A stretch of DNA of 35,522 bases from Puniceicoccales bacterium (GCA_031278975.1 JAITJL010000009.1:32001-67522), one strand, 5' to 3'; counted from the stretch's first letter, positions 23,541 through 32,823 are shown. Numbers and translations are program-made. The notes: generated by a model from the sequence alone, not told the origin.

Positions 23541-26048
23541 ATGTCAACCCCTCTTCAGACTCAGACTCATCCGACTACACCTCTCGTGTCCGCCGACACG
23601 CAGATTGGGCCTTTAGAGACAAGGCAGCAAGAACAACCTGCTTCTATTGCCAGTACGGGTGCGAAGTATTTGTTGGCGCGTTTTTTTAACGTATGTACTT
23701 TTGGAAAGATTGGATTTTTTAGAAATTGGGAAAATGAATCTGCACGTAATTTAATGGATGCAGTTAAGACATCCATCAATTCAAATTTTTCCAAAGCTGT
23801 TTCCAAAGGACTTCAAAGCTTAGGTAGTAGCATCCAAGGTTTGCCGGAACAATTGAAAAGTGCACACTGGGATCCAATAACGCACCTTGGAACGGCACAT
23901 GGTACGTTGGTGCGTATGATGCCTTTGAGCAACCTGGGGCAGTTGGGAGATGAGACCACACGTTTTGTCGTGAATGTCTTGAATGATATTGCATGCGCAA
24001 AAGGTGAATTTGCCGATCTCAATAAGGATGTAATGGGTACTGTATCGCGGCTAATGGGCACATTGTATCAAGAAAATAGCGACAATAAACATTTGATGGA
24101 TGCGTGTAAAAAATTGGCCTTTGATAAAATTTTCTCCTCAGATTTTGTACTAAGTAACGTGTTATCTGTTGATAGAGGAGAGGCTTCTGTCATGCAGCGA
24201 TTCATTGGATGGCTCTGTTCAACAAGTTTGGTTAGGAATGTAGCCGATCATTTAGTCACGGAACATATTTTAAATAATCCCGATAATAATTTGCTGAAAA
24301 GTGAACCCAAATTGTTTCACGAAAAAGTTATTACTGCATGCTGGAAAGACTTTCAGGCCATGGGAGGAACCGAGCTAAGTTTCAATAATCTCAAAAGGTT
24401 GTTCTCAGCGTCTAATGAAAGTTTATCACCCGAATTAAGACAGCATGTTGAGGAGTTTAACCGTTTACAAGAAGCTTTATCGAATAATTTGATCACTTCT
24501 ACTCTAGGAAAAATTGTTCGCACAAGTGGAGCTCTATTACCCTCTGAAGAGTCATTGAGTAATTTAAAACGTATGTTAACCGACGTTCTTGAAAACCCTT
24601 GTCGCGAAAATTACCAAAATTTTACCAAAGCTTGTGTGCGTTTGTTTCCTCAAGTTGAAAAACTAAGTGAGCCTATACAAGATAAGATTGCAACGATTGC
24701 GGTAGGTCATATGCAAACCATAATTCGAAACGGTGGTATGGATCATATGCACGAGTATTTAGTGAGTTTGGGGCTTGCAATCAGTGGTACGGATGACATC
24801 ATGCAGGAAATAGTAAGAGTGTGTACGAGTAGCGAAAACGTGGGTGCTGACTTAGTGCAAAGTTTAACCCCACGTCTGCAGAAATTCATCAATGAAACGA
24901 TTCATCATTTGAACGGCACTGGGCAACAAGCCCCCAATGTGGCTGAGGGCGTCTATATTGGAGGTACTGTGGGATTTAGTCAATTAAATTTATTTGCTAA
25001 CAACCCGCAGCGAACAGAAGCCGTATGTCAACTTTTGAGAAGCGATCAAACTCCGGAGTCAATCGCCACTGCCTGCCTGGATTTAGCTCAAGCATGGTTT
25101 ACAACAACGGCGCCTGCTCTGGCCGTTAAAGCGGCAGTGCATAAGGTTACTTATGCGGTGAGTGGTATTGGAAGAGTGTTGGGCATAGGTTCCGGCAAAG
25201 GTGCGCCTGCACCCAATGATCCTCCGAGGTCCGCAGTTGCAGTCAAAACCGCTAGTAGTGGTATTAGAACATCATCGGACGAAGATTCCGACAAAGGTGA
25301 TGATCCTTTGGCGTCCGAAGTTGCGGCTGTACGGGACGAGTTTCATGAGGTAATGGCCCCAGCATTACAGCCGGTGGTTAATCAACAGAACCTGGAAGAT
25401 GGATTGAGATCAATGAGGGATGCGGACGCAGAGGTTATCAAAAGGCTCAATAACACAGAGGGTACGGAAACGGTATTTCAAGATAGAGGTTGGACGTGGA
25501 CGGCAACTTATAAGCTAAATTCAAATATGTCGCAGGCATTGAACGGCAATGCGCTCACTTTGACGCATCAAGGCAATGCAATTGAAGGTAGAAATGCACA
25601 AGAAAAACTGAAAAGTTTGCATAGTGTATTGGCTCAAGGAGGAAATAACGATGCAACGCAAGGGATTGCCTTGTTATCAAATATTATAGATGGAGCACCC
25701 ACGTTGCTACCGTCGAATTTTCAAGACGAGTTGGCTAACCAAGGGTTATCTTTAGTGACGCATTTTCAAAATGGGTCGCCCGTGAATCCGAGCTATTCAC
25801 TGGACATAACCAATGTGGTGTACGGTTTCGACGCTATGACGATCGAGGGTCATGAAAACAACGTATCTGGCTACATTACCTGTGAATATCCTATTCAAAC
25901 CAAAGACGGTCAACTTACAGGAGAGCGGGTCAGAATCTCCTTTGATGTCAATTTATACGATACTCCAACATCTGGAAGAATAGGATCGACGCGGCTTTTC
26001 AATATCAATGAGATACGTAATCTTAGCGGTGAGCTTGTGAGAGATTAA
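23541..26048 (+). CDS. Large putative type III-secreted effector, unknown family
   Basis: I do not recognise this 835-residue protein. The first 40 residues are polar and rich in Ser, Thr, Gln and Pro with no signal peptide, as in type III secretion signals. Residues about 45-545 are mainly helical, without repeats that I can see. Residues about 550-595 form a low-complexity, acidic Ser/Asp/Pro/Gly linker (GAPAPNDPP, TSSDEDSDKGDD). Residues about 600-835 look like a separate alpha/beta domain (GWTWTATYKLNSN, SLDITNVVYGFDAMTI, ISFDVNLYD). A chaperone-type gene lies 8 bp upstream in the same operon. Domain layout and context fit a translocated effector, but secretion has to be inferred. No catalytic motif is recognised. 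The Gly/Ser linker suggests two functional modules. Confidence 0.65.
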   Translation: MSTPLQTQTHPTTPLVSADTQIGPLETRQQEQPASIASTGAKYLLARFFNVCTFGKIGFFRNWENESARNLMDAVKTSINSNFSKAVSKGLQSLGSSIQGLPEQLKSAHWDPITHLGTAHGTLVRMMPLSNLGQLGDETTRFVVNVLNDIACAKGEFADLNKDVMGTVSRLMGTLYQENSDNKHLMDACKKLAFDKIFSSDFVLSNVLSVDRGEASVMQRFIGWLCSTSLVRNVADHLVTEHILNNPDNNLLKSEPKLFHEKVITACWKDFQAMGGTELSFNNLKRLFSASNESLSPELRQHVEEFNRLQEALSNNLITSTLGKIVRTSGALLPSEESLSNLKRMLTDVLENPCRENYQNFTKACVRLFPQVEKLSEPIQDKIATIAVGHMQTIIRNGGMDHMHEYLVSLGLAISGTDDIMQEIVRVCTSSENVGADLVQSLTPRLQKFINETIHHLNGTGQQAPNVAEGVYIGGTVGFSQLNLFANNPQRTEAVCQLLRSDQTPESIATACLDLAQAWFTTTAPALAVKAAVHKVTYAVSGIGRVLGIGSGKGAPAPNDPPRSAVAVKTASSGIRTSSDEDSDKGDDPLASEVAAVRDEFHEVMAPALQPVVNQQNLEDGLRSMRDADAEVIKRLNNTEGTETVFQDRGWTWTATYKLNSNMSQALNGNALTLTHQGNAIEGRNAQEKLKSLHSVLAQGGNNDATQGIALLSNIIDGAPTLLPSNFQDELANQGLSLVTHFQNGSPVNPSYSLDITNVVYGFDAMTIEGHENNVSGYITCEYPIQTKDGQLTGERVRISFDVNLYDTPTSGRIGSTRLFNINEIRNLSGELVRD

Positions 26049-26387
26049 TATCTATACAGATCGTTTTGTAGCCGGCGTATCGACGAGTGTTTTTTCTGAG
26101 TAAAGTTCAGTGGATCAATATTGCATTATTGAGCGATGATTGCAGCAATCTATTAGAGGAATAATGTAGTTGTGCTTTATACTGCACACCTCATACCTGT
26201 AACATTGGGTGACTTATGTTAAATAACAGTGGCTTGGAGTGCGTATAATTTTTACATCGTTGAGGTTGTTGGAGTGTTGTGTTTTCCCTGGGAGGCTCCA
26301 TGCGATGAACCTAAATGCAAATAAATGATGATTTATTGCTAAAAAGTAATTGACCTGCTAATTTTTTTTACAAATAATAACCCATCT
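26049..26387. other. Intergenic region with tandem hairpins and mini-ORFs
   Basis: After the effector gene, two small hairpins stand in tandem: TCAATA/TATTGA (26115-26132) and GATTG/CAATC (26138-26150), with no T-run after them. A lone TATAAT (26244-26249) has no good -35 box. CTGGGAGG (26288-26295) precedes ATGCGATGA (26300-26308), a start-stop minimal frame that overlaps a 7-codon frame (26305-26328). The FKBP promoter closes the region. No larger gene is seen. Confidence 0.4.
26350..26378 (+). promoter_or_regulatory. Promoter of the FKBP gene, nearly leaderless
   Basis: TTGACC (26350-26355), 17-nt spacer, AATAAT (26373-26378). The ATG is at 26388, leaving about three nucleotides of leader. 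No ribosome site is present between them. Confidence 0.5.
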
Positions 26388-27278
26388 ATGAAATTATTTA
26401 GAGGATTAACGAATATTGGGGCATCTGTTTTAATGGGGGTAGGTTGTTTAATGGGTGTCGAAACGGATAAGAGCGTTAAAGGTGAAATAAAGGTTGAAGA
26501 AAAAACACCCCGTGGTGCAACGAGTGCGGAAGCCAAGGAGAGCGGAAATAAAGTGGGGAACGAAGCTGCGAATGCGGAGGCTAAGAAAGTTTTTACGGAA
26601 GAACAACAAGCTAACTTTTTAAAAACCTATGGTTGGGTCACTTTTATGCAAAGTGGAGTTAAAAATTTAGGGCTAAATACTAAAGAGGTAGAGCAGGTGA
26701 TGAGCGGTGTTCAAATGGCAGCTCATGGCGAAGAATCTCCTTGTGCATTGGGAGAAGTGATGGAAGATTTGCAGACATTTTTACAAGAAAAATCGACCGC
26801 ATATGCAAAAATTCACCAAGTTGAAATCAAGGCGATTGCTGAGAATAATAGAAAAGCGGGCAAGGCTTACATGGAGAATTTACTTAAAACAAAACCGTCC
26901 ATTAAAACGACGGTTACCGGATTAGCTTATGAAATTATTGCTACGGGTGATGAATCACAAAAGCCGATTGAAACGGATAATGTGGAGATTCGTTACACAG
27001 GACGCCTTATTGACGGTAAAGTATTTGATGAATCAAAGGGCAAAACGGTAACTTTCCCATTAAATGGTGTAGTCCCAGGAATTAAGGAAGGGGTTCAGCT
27101 CGTCGGTAAAGGTGGAAAAATTGTACTATATATCCCCTCTGAGTTAGGATACGGAGAATTTGATATTCCAAGTATTCCTGCAGGTTCCCATTTGATTTTT
27201 GATGTTGAATTGGTAAATATTCTTAAAAATGAAGCTACCAAACCCGTTGAGAAACCAGAATCGTCAAAAACAAGTTAA
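26388..27278 (+). CDS. FKBP-type peptidyl-prolyl isomerase (Mip/FkpA-like)
   Basis: Exported prolyl isomerase of 296 residues. The N-terminus is a signal peptide (IGASVLMGVGC) that may end in a lipobox-like cysteine at about residue 20, so it could be a lipoprotein. A charged, Ala/Glu/Lys-rich linker and a helical dimerisation region (residues about 65-175) follow, as in Mip and FkpA. The FKBP domain (about 180-285) shows VEIRYTGRLIDGKVFDES, VPGIKEGVQLVGKGGKI, IPSELGYGE, PSIPAGSHLIFDVELV. In Legionella and Chlamydia such Mip proteins assist infection (family knowledge); next to a chaperone/effector pair this is suggestive only. It ends in a strong terminator. Confidence 0.93.
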   Translation: MKLFRGLTNIGASVLMGVGCLMGVETDKSVKGEIKVEEKTPRGATSAEAKESGNKVGNEAANAEAKKVFTEEQQANFLKTYGWVTFMQSGVKNLGLNTKEVEQVMSGVQMAAHGEESPCALGEVMEDLQTFLQEKSTAYAKIHQVEIKAIAENNRKAGKAYMENLLKTKPSIKTTVTGLAYEIIATGDESQKPIETDNVEIRYTGRLIDGKVFDESKGKTVTFPLNGVVPGIKEGVQLVGKGGKIVLYIPSELGYGEFDIPSIPAGSHLIFDVELVNILKNEATKPVEKPESSKTS

Positions 27279-27307
27279 TTGTTCATGGTTTATAGTTTCG
27301 CATTTTG

Positions 27308-27339
27308 AAGAGAAGAAAAATACAATTTCTTCTCTTTTT
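27308..27339 (+). terminator. Intrinsic terminator after the FKBP gene
   Basis: An 11-bp perfect stem AAGAGAAGAAA (27308-27318) / TTTCTTCTCTT (27326-27336) with a 7-nt loop is followed by further T. It is A-rich upstream and T-rich downstream, so it may also work on the minus strand. Confidence 0.85.
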
Positions 27340-27552
27340 GTTTATTAGAGCGATGTGGCCTTGCTATTGCTTTAGAGGTATAAAAATCCGTTACGATCTA
27401 TTGGCACCATAAAATTCTTGGACTTCTCAGCGTTCTTACACGTTTTTATGTAAGGTTTACGAAAAAACTGTTATAGGACGTTCTTATACTTGCAATGACT
27501 GCTAAAATTTAAGGCATGTGGAATAGATTTTCTGTTACCTATCTTAGAATAC

Positions 27553-27969
27553 TTAGTCAATTTTTGGTTTTGCATTGATTTCGGCCGGAGGAAGACCTTC
27601 CATACTGACAGTACCTATAGCGCTTGTGCCATCTGTGCTACCGATGTCTCTTTTTAGATTTGTATCGGCCTCTACACGTTCACTTTCTTCACGCTTGTGA
27701 ATCGTATTCTCTATAACAATTTGTCCTAAAGTTTTCTTTAAAGACGATTCTGCGTCACTGCTAACGACAATGTCAGTAGCCGTTTGAGCTGCCTGTACGA
27801 CATCTTGTGCGGGTTTTGATAATGGATCTTGTCGTTGTGCTGTTATTTGGGTCGATTGATTTTTTTGATTGGCCAGTTCTTCGTTTTGTAATGGTAAGGA
27901 CCCTGTGGATAAATTGGCATTAATTGAGTTAAGCATAATTTTAAAGGTTTGATTCATATATCGACCCAT
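27553..27969 (-). CDS. Small hydrophilic orphan protein, possibly secreted
   Basis: An unrecognised 138-residue protein with no membrane segment or signal peptide. It is rich in Ser, Thr, Gln, Asn and charged residues; the N-terminal 60 residues (INANLSTGSLPLQNEELANQKNQSTQITAQRQDP) are largely free of aromatics, and a helical middle part contains LGQIVIENTIHKREESERVEAD. Starts are possible at 27969 and 27957. This composition resembles unfolded type III secretion substrates, and it lies 1.5 kb from the chaperone/effector genes, but no chaperone is attached. It could equally be a narrowly distributed cytoplasmic protein. It faces glyS divergently. Confidence 0.5.
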   Translation of the reverse strand: MGRYMNQTFKIMLNSINANLSTGSLPLQNEELANQKNQSTQITAQRQDPLSKPAQDVVQAAQTATDIVVSSDAESSLKKTLGQIVIENTIHKREESERVEADTNLKRDIGSTDGTSAIGTVSMEGLPPAEINAKPKID

Positions 27970-28179
27970 ATGTAAAAAACTTTAATTTTTTTAGAAGTCA
28001 CCAGACATACGGCAAATAATTTGTATGCTGTGATTTGTATTTTCAGGTGGAAGATTTTAATAAGCTCAAAGTCATGGTGTAATTTTGCGTGATTCTTGCA
28101 CTAAATCGGTTATATTTAACTTGCAGGTATTGTGGAAAACATTTTAAATGCAGCATGATTGTTTATGTGTAGAGTGGAT

Positions 28180-29661
28180 ATGAAAAGCCTGGTTGCGTTT
28201 TGTAAACGTAAGGGCTTTGTCTTTTTATCATCCGATATTTATGGTGGATTAAATGGTTTTTTTGACTATGGGCCTTTGGGTGTAGAATTGAAACGTAATA
28301 TAAAAGCGGCCTGGTGGAAAGCCATGGTCCACGAACGTGAGGATATTGTCGGCTTGGATAGTTCCATTATTTTGCATCCAAACGTTTGGAAGGCATCGGG
28401 GCATGTCGATGGTTTTTCGGATCCTATGGTTGATTGTCGAGTGACTAAGGCACGCTATAGAGCCGATCATGTCTTTTATGGTCCGGTGTCTATTCAAGGC
28501 AAAATATTGGGTTATGTCTGCGTTGTCGATTCGGATGCACGAGATGTGGAAGCTTTAAAGAAAGCGCAACATTTGCTGCTGCAAATCAACCGATCTCATG
28601 AAATATTGGACCCGTTACAATTGAGGCCTGTAACGGAAGCAACCATTGAGGAATACGATTTAATTCCATCACCTGCAACGGACAAACCGGGTGATCTAAC
28701 ACCTCCTCGTGCGTTTAATTTAATGTTTAACACGCATGTTGGAGCCGTGGCAACCGACTCCAATGTTGCTTATTTGAGGCCAGAGACAGCGCAGGGTATT
28801 TTTATCCACTTCAAAAATGTGGTGGATGCGACACGCGTAAAATTACCTTTTGGTATTGCTCAGATCGGCAAGGCCTTTCGTAACGAAATAACGCCTCGCA
28901 ATTTCATTTTTAGATCGAGAGAGTTTGAACAGATGGAAATTGAGTATTTTTTTCATAATGACGAAACTTTATGGCCCGATTTGTATCGACAGTGGATTAA
29001 AATACGTTATGATTGGCATTGTTCCATAGGCATAAAAAAGGAGTTGTTGAGCTTTCAAGAGCATACTGGAAAGGATTTGGCGCATTATGCAAAAGCATGC
29101 ACGGATATTGTATTTAAATATCCATTCGGTGCGCACGAGTTGGAAGGCATTGCCGTTCGTGGGGATTTTGACCTGAAACAACATCAAATGCACAGTGGGG
29201 TTTCGATGGAATTTTTCGATGAAGCGCATCAAGAACGTTATCTACCGTATGTTATTGAACCTTCTGTGGGCGTTGATAGAACTTTTTTGGCTTTGCTTGT
29301 TTCGGCATACGATGAAGATGAAATCAACGGAGAAAAAAGGGTTGTCTTGCATTTTCAACCGGCGATTGCTCCCATTAAGATAGCTGTATTTCCATTGGTA
29401 AAAAATAAGGCAGCCATTGTGGATAAGGCACGTTCTTTGTTTAAATACTTGCAAAAACGTTGGTACACGGTTTACGACGAATCGGGTGCCATCGGTCGAC
29501 GCTACCGTCGCATGGATGAAGTCGGTACACCGTGGTGTGTAACGGTCGATTTTGATTCGTTAGAAAATGATACGTATACATTACGTGATCGAGATAGTAC
29601 GAAACAAATGCGTTTAAATCAAACCGAATTATTGGTGTTTTTCGCTCAACATCTTGCATAA
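28180..29661 (+). CDS. glyS: Glycyl-tRNA synthetase (alpha2, class II)
   Basis: Charges tRNA-Gly; single-chain homodimeric type, 493 residues, as in eukaryotes, Gram-positives and Verrucomicrobiota, not the split alpha/beta enzyme. The family blocks are all present: SLVAFCKRKGFVFLSSDIYGG at the start, FDYGPLGVELKRNIKAAWW, RPETAQGIFIHFKNV, QIGKAFRNEITPRNF with REFEQMEIE (motif 2), EPSVGVDRTFLALL (motif 3) and a C-terminal anticodon-binding domain. The start at 28180 (ATG) matches the family; the longer frame from 28159 adds residues that do not fit. It is followed three bases later by the pseC-like gene. Confidence 0.95.
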   Translation: MKSLVAFCKRKGFVFLSSDIYGGLNGFFDYGPLGVELKRNIKAAWWKAMVHEREDIVGLDSSIILHPNVWKASGHVDGFSDPMVDCRVTKARYRADHVFYGPVSIQGKILGYVCVVDSDARDVEALKKAQHLLLQINRSHEILDPLQLRPVTEATIEEYDLIPSPATDKPGDLTPPRAFNLMFNTHVGAVATDSNVAYLRPETAQGIFIHFKNVVDATRVKLPFGIAQIGKAFRNEITPRNFIFRSREFEQMEIEYFFHNDETLWPDLYRQWIKIRYDWHCSIGIKKELLSFQEHTGKDLAHYAKACTDIVFKYPFGAHELEGIAVRGDFDLKQHQMHSGVSMEFFDEAHQERYLPYVIEPSVGVDRTFLALLVSAYDEDEINGEKRVVLHFQPAIAPIKIAVFPLVKNKAAIVDKARSLFKYLQKRWYTVYDESGAIGRRYRRMDEVGTPWCVTVDFDSLENDTYTLRDRDSTKQMRLNQTELLVFFAQHLA

Positions 29662-29664
29662 TCT

Positions 29665-30813
29665 ATGAAACATATTGCGTATTCACGTCAATCGATTGAT
29701 GAAAGTGACATCCAGGCAGTTGCAGAAACTTTAAAAAGTGATTTACTTATACAAGGATCGCAGATAACGGCTTTCGAAGAAGCTTTAAAACGTTATTTGA
29801 ACGTCAGTGATGTGGTTGTGGTTTCAAGTGGGACGGCCGCTTTGCATTTGAGTTACCTTGCTTTGGATCTAGGAGGTACCACCGTTTTTACTTCTCCCGT
29901 TACATTTGCAGCTACCGCTAACATGCTGCATGCGGTTGGAGCAAACATTCGTTTTATCGATGTGGATCCACAGACGGGATTAATGGATGTCGACAACTTG
30001 GAACAGGTGTTGAAAAAGACTTCTAGTCATAAATCTACGAAAATGGCGATTGTTCCCGTTTCTCTGCAAGGCATTCCTATAAATTTGCCGGCTATTGACA
30101 ATTTAGCCCAGTATTATGGAGCTTCCATTGTGGAAGATGCGGCGCATAGTCTGGGTGGAGAATACGTATGTGATCAACAGGTATATAAAAGTGCTTCGTG
30201 TAGCCACAGTGATTTGGCCGTATTAAGTTTCCATCCTTTAAAATCCATTTGCTGCGCTGAAGGAGGCGCGGTCGCTACACGTGATCCCGGTTTGGCTAAT
30301 ACGGTACGTTTGTTAAGAAATCATGGTTTGATGCGCCAAGAAAATTCGTACCTACGTACGCAAAAGTTGTGGGGGTACAATTACCATATGACAGATTTGC
30401 AAGCCGCTTTGGGAGTATCGCAATTGAAACGATTGCCCTTCTTTTTGAGCAAACGGAAAGCAATTGCCAATCGTTATTATGAGTGTCTCCAAGGAGAACC
30501 CTATTGTCATTTTCTTACACCAACACCCAAGGTTTTGGGTAGCGCTTACCATTTATTTGTTGTCCACTTTAGAAGTAAGGAAGTTCGTGATGCTGCCTAC
30601 ATTTTTCTGCAATCTTACGGCATAGAAACGCATGTGCACTACGTTCCTCTCTACAAGATGGAATTATACAAGCAATGGTTGGGAGAATTTTCTTTGCCGG
30701 GAGCAGAAAGTTATTATCAAGGATGTTTAAGTATTCCGATATATCCGGATTTTTCAGAAGAAGACCAAGATTACGTCTTGGAAATTTTAGCCAAATTTTG
30801 CAATCAGTTGTGA
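29665..30813 (+). CDS. pseC: PseC-like DegT/DnrJ/EryC1 sugar aminotransferase
   Basis: PLP-dependent aminotransferase of 382 residues that moves an amino group onto a UDP- or dTDP-linked 4-keto sugar. The opening IAYSRQSIDESDIQAVAETLKSDLLIQG and the blocks VVSSGTAALHLSYLAL, TSPVTFAATANMLH, EDAAHSLGGEY and LSFHPLKSICCAEGGAV (PLP lysine in FHPLK) match PseC, which makes the 4-amino precursor of pseudaminic acid. No other pseudaminic-acid gene (pseB, pseH, pseI) is in the window, so the exact sugar is uncertain; a PglE- or ArnB-type role is the alternative. It sits between glyS and gltX with spacings of three and zero bases, so it is transcribed with housekeeping synthetases. Pseudaminic acid commonly decorates flagellin, and a FlhF-like gene lies nearby. 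Confidence 0.82.
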   Translation: MKHIAYSRQSIDESDIQAVAETLKSDLLIQGSQITAFEEALKRYLNVSDVVVVSSGTAALHLSYLALDLGGTTVFTSPVTFAATANMLHAVGANIRFIDVDPQTGLMDVDNLEQVLKKTSSHKSTKMAIVPVSLQGIPINLPAIDNLAQYYGASIVEDAAHSLGGEYVCDQQVYKSASCSHSDLAVLSFHPLKSICCAEGGAVATRDPGLANTVRLLRNHGLMRQENSYLRTQKLWGYNYHMTDLQAALGVSQLKRLPFFLSKRKAIANRYYECLQGEPYCHFLTPTPKVLGSAYHLFVVHFRSKEVRDAAYIFLQSYGIETHVHYVPLYKMELYKQWLGEFSLPGAESYYQGCLSIPIYPDFSEEDQDYVLEILAKFCNQL

Positions 30814-32142
30814 ATGATGACACACGTAAGAGTTCGCTTTGCACCCAGTCCAACCGGTTATTTTCATATCGGTGGGGCGCGTACAGCTTTATTTAATTGG
30901 CTTTATGCCAAACATACGGGTGGAACTTTCGTCTTGCGTATCGAAGATTCAGACGCAGAACGCAATACGAAAGAGTCTTTGAAATCGTTGTTGACTGACT
31001 TAAAATGGATGGGGCTTACTTGGGATGAAGGGCCTGAAGTGGGTGGCAATTACGGTCCTTATTATCAGAGCGAGCGCAGTGAAATTTATCAAACCTGCTT
31101 GGAAGCATTGCGTCAACGAGATCGTGTTTACGAAAAAGAAGGGGCCATCTGGCTTAAAGTTTCTGGGCAAATGCAGGTCATTGATGATGTAATCCACGGA
31201 CCTGTTCATCGTTTTGAGGGGAAAGATTTTGTTATTTACAGGTCTAATGGAACACCTGTTTTTCATTTTGTAAACGTGGTGGATGATATCGCTATGAAAA
31301 TTACGCACGTTATTCGTGGCGAAGACCATTTATCAAATACAAGTAAACATTTGGAATTGTACAAGGCTTGGGATGTACCTGCACCTAAATTTGCGCATAT
31401 CCCACTCATTTTAAAGACGGAAGGTTCTGGGAAAATGAGTAAAAGAGATCAAGGTTCTTTGGTGGAAATGTATAGGGATAAGTTTTTTTTACCCGATGCT
31501 TTGGTCAATTATCTTGCGCTTTTGGGGTGGTCTCCTAAGAGCGATAAGGATATTTTGTCTGTGAAGGAAATTATTAATGTATTTGACTTATCGGGTATCA
31601 ACAAAACGCATGCCCGATTCGACGAAAAGAAGTTAAATTTTACAAATGCTGAGCATTTAAAGCACTTACCGAAAGAGGAGTTTTATACACGCAGTTTGCA
31701 TGTTTTGAAAGCAACGCGGTGCGAGAGGTTTTTTGAAGATGATGCGTACTTGCGGCAGGTTTTAAGCATTGTGCAAGAGAAGTTGAGATCTTTTGAATCG
31801 TTGCCCCATTTTATTGCTTTCTTTTTTAGCAATGATTTTGAATACGATGTCCAAGAAATGAGAAAAATTTGCAAATATTCTCCAAAAGAACGTCTCGTGG
31901 AAATTACCGATCTTTTATCCAATATACCCTTTGAACCAACCGCCATCGAATCTGCACTGAAAGCTGTAAGTATACAAAGACAAGTGCCCTTGGGCCATTA
32001 TGTTCATACGCTTCGTTTTGCCGTATCCGGCCGCGGCGTAGGGCCTGGGTTATACGCCATGTTGGCAGTTCTCGGAAGGGCGAGCGTATTGGAACGTATT
32101 CGAAGATTTTTAACGTTGGATCTCAACAGCTCTGCATTGTAA
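30814..32142 (+). CDS. gltX: Glutamyl-tRNA synthetase
   Basis: Charges tRNA-Glu, and probably tRNA-Gln in organisms using the amidotransferase route. Class I Rossmann core with the HIGH-type motif HIGG at residues 18-21 (FAPSPTGYFHIGGARTAL), LRIEDSD, VIRGEDHLSN, and KMSKR at 207-211. The C-terminal helical anticodon domain ends with LRFAVSGRGVGPGLYAMLAVLG. At 442 residues it is somewhat short, as the C-terminal domain is compact, but all catalytic parts are there. ATG follows the pseC-like stop directly. Confidence 0.95.
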   Translation: MMTHVRVRFAPSPTGYFHIGGARTALFNWLYAKHTGGTFVLRIEDSDAERNTKESLKSLLTDLKWMGLTWDEGPEVGGNYGPYYQSERSEIYQTCLEALRQRDRVYEKEGAIWLKVSGQMQVIDDVIHGPVHRFEGKDFVIYRSNGTPVFHFVNVVDDIAMKITHVIRGEDHLSNTSKHLELYKAWDVPAPKFAHIPLILKTEGSGKMSKRDQGSLVEMYRDKFFLPDALVNYLALLGWSPKSDKDILSVKEIINVFDLSGINKTHARFDEKKLNFTNAEHLKHLPKEEFYTRSLHVLKATRCERFFEDDAYLRQVLSIVQEKLRSFESLPHFIAFFFSNDFEYDVQEMRKICKYSPKERLVEITDLLSNIPFEPTAIESALKAVSIQRQVPLGHYVHTLRFAVSGRGVGPGLYAMLAVLGRASVLERIRRFLTLDLNSSAL

Positions 32143-32232
32143 TGAACGCGAGGGGTATCATGGATTTACGGATGATTGTAAAAAGTTTTTTATCTATAGA
32201 TGCGGGGAATTAGAGGTATAATATGGGAATTT

Positions 32233-32823
32233 ATGCGTATTACGGGAGGAAAAGCTTGCGGTATTCGATTGGATGTTCCTAAAAGTAAAGGAGTGCGACC
32301 TGCAACCGATTTTATGAGAGAACAAGTGTTTAATCGTATGGGGAGTGTTGTTCGGGAAGCCTGTATTTTGGATTGCTTTGCTGGGACGGGTGCTTACGGA
32401 TTAGAATGCTTGAGTCGCGGGTGTAAGTCTGTTCATTTTTTAGAAAAAGACGTACATGTTGCCAAGACATTGCGTGAAAATTGCATGCGAGTCTGTAAAA
32501 GCGTATGCGTAGATTGTAACACTGTTACTACAATTTCTGTGATGGACGTATTTCAAGCACCTCTAAAACAATTTTCGGACATGCAACTTATCTTTTTAGA
32601 TCCACCGTATTGTTTTTGGCGGCAATGTGTGGATACTTTAAATCATCTTTTACGATCGCTTGCCCAATGTTTCCATTCAGCCGTGTTGATTGTGGAAACG
32701 CCTTCGGAGATTCTGTCATCTCAAGAAACTTTGTGGATACCTGCAGCATCGTCAAGATCAGTTCAAAGTGAAAGAAAAAGAACTTCTTCGGTAAATTTTT
32801 ACAAAGTGAATACATTATTGTAG
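32233..32823 (+). CDS. rsmD: 16S rRNA (guanine-966-N2)-methyltransferase RsmD
   Basis: Methylates G966 of 16S rRNA during 30S assembly, using S-adenosylmethionine; 196 residues. The start MRITGGKACGIRL and the following RPATDFMREQVFN are the family opening; SAM-binding DCFAGTGAYGLE and catalytic LDPPY are intact. The start at 32233 is preceded by GGGA at short distance; a longer frame from 32200 does not fit. A perfect TATAAT lies at 32217-32222, ten bases before the ATG, without a matching -35 box. If used, the transcript would have only a few leader nucleotides. It converges with the FlhF-like gene. Confidence 0.93.
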   Translation: MRITGGKACGIRLDVPKSKGVRPATDFMREQVFNRMGSVVREACILDCFAGTGAYGLECLSRGCKSVHFLEKDVHVAKTLRENCMRVCKSVCVDCNTVTTISVMDVFQAPLKQFSDMQLIFLDPPYCFWRQCVDTLNHLLRSLAQCFHSAVLIVETPSEILSSQETLWIPAASSRSVQSERKRTSSVNFYKVNTLL

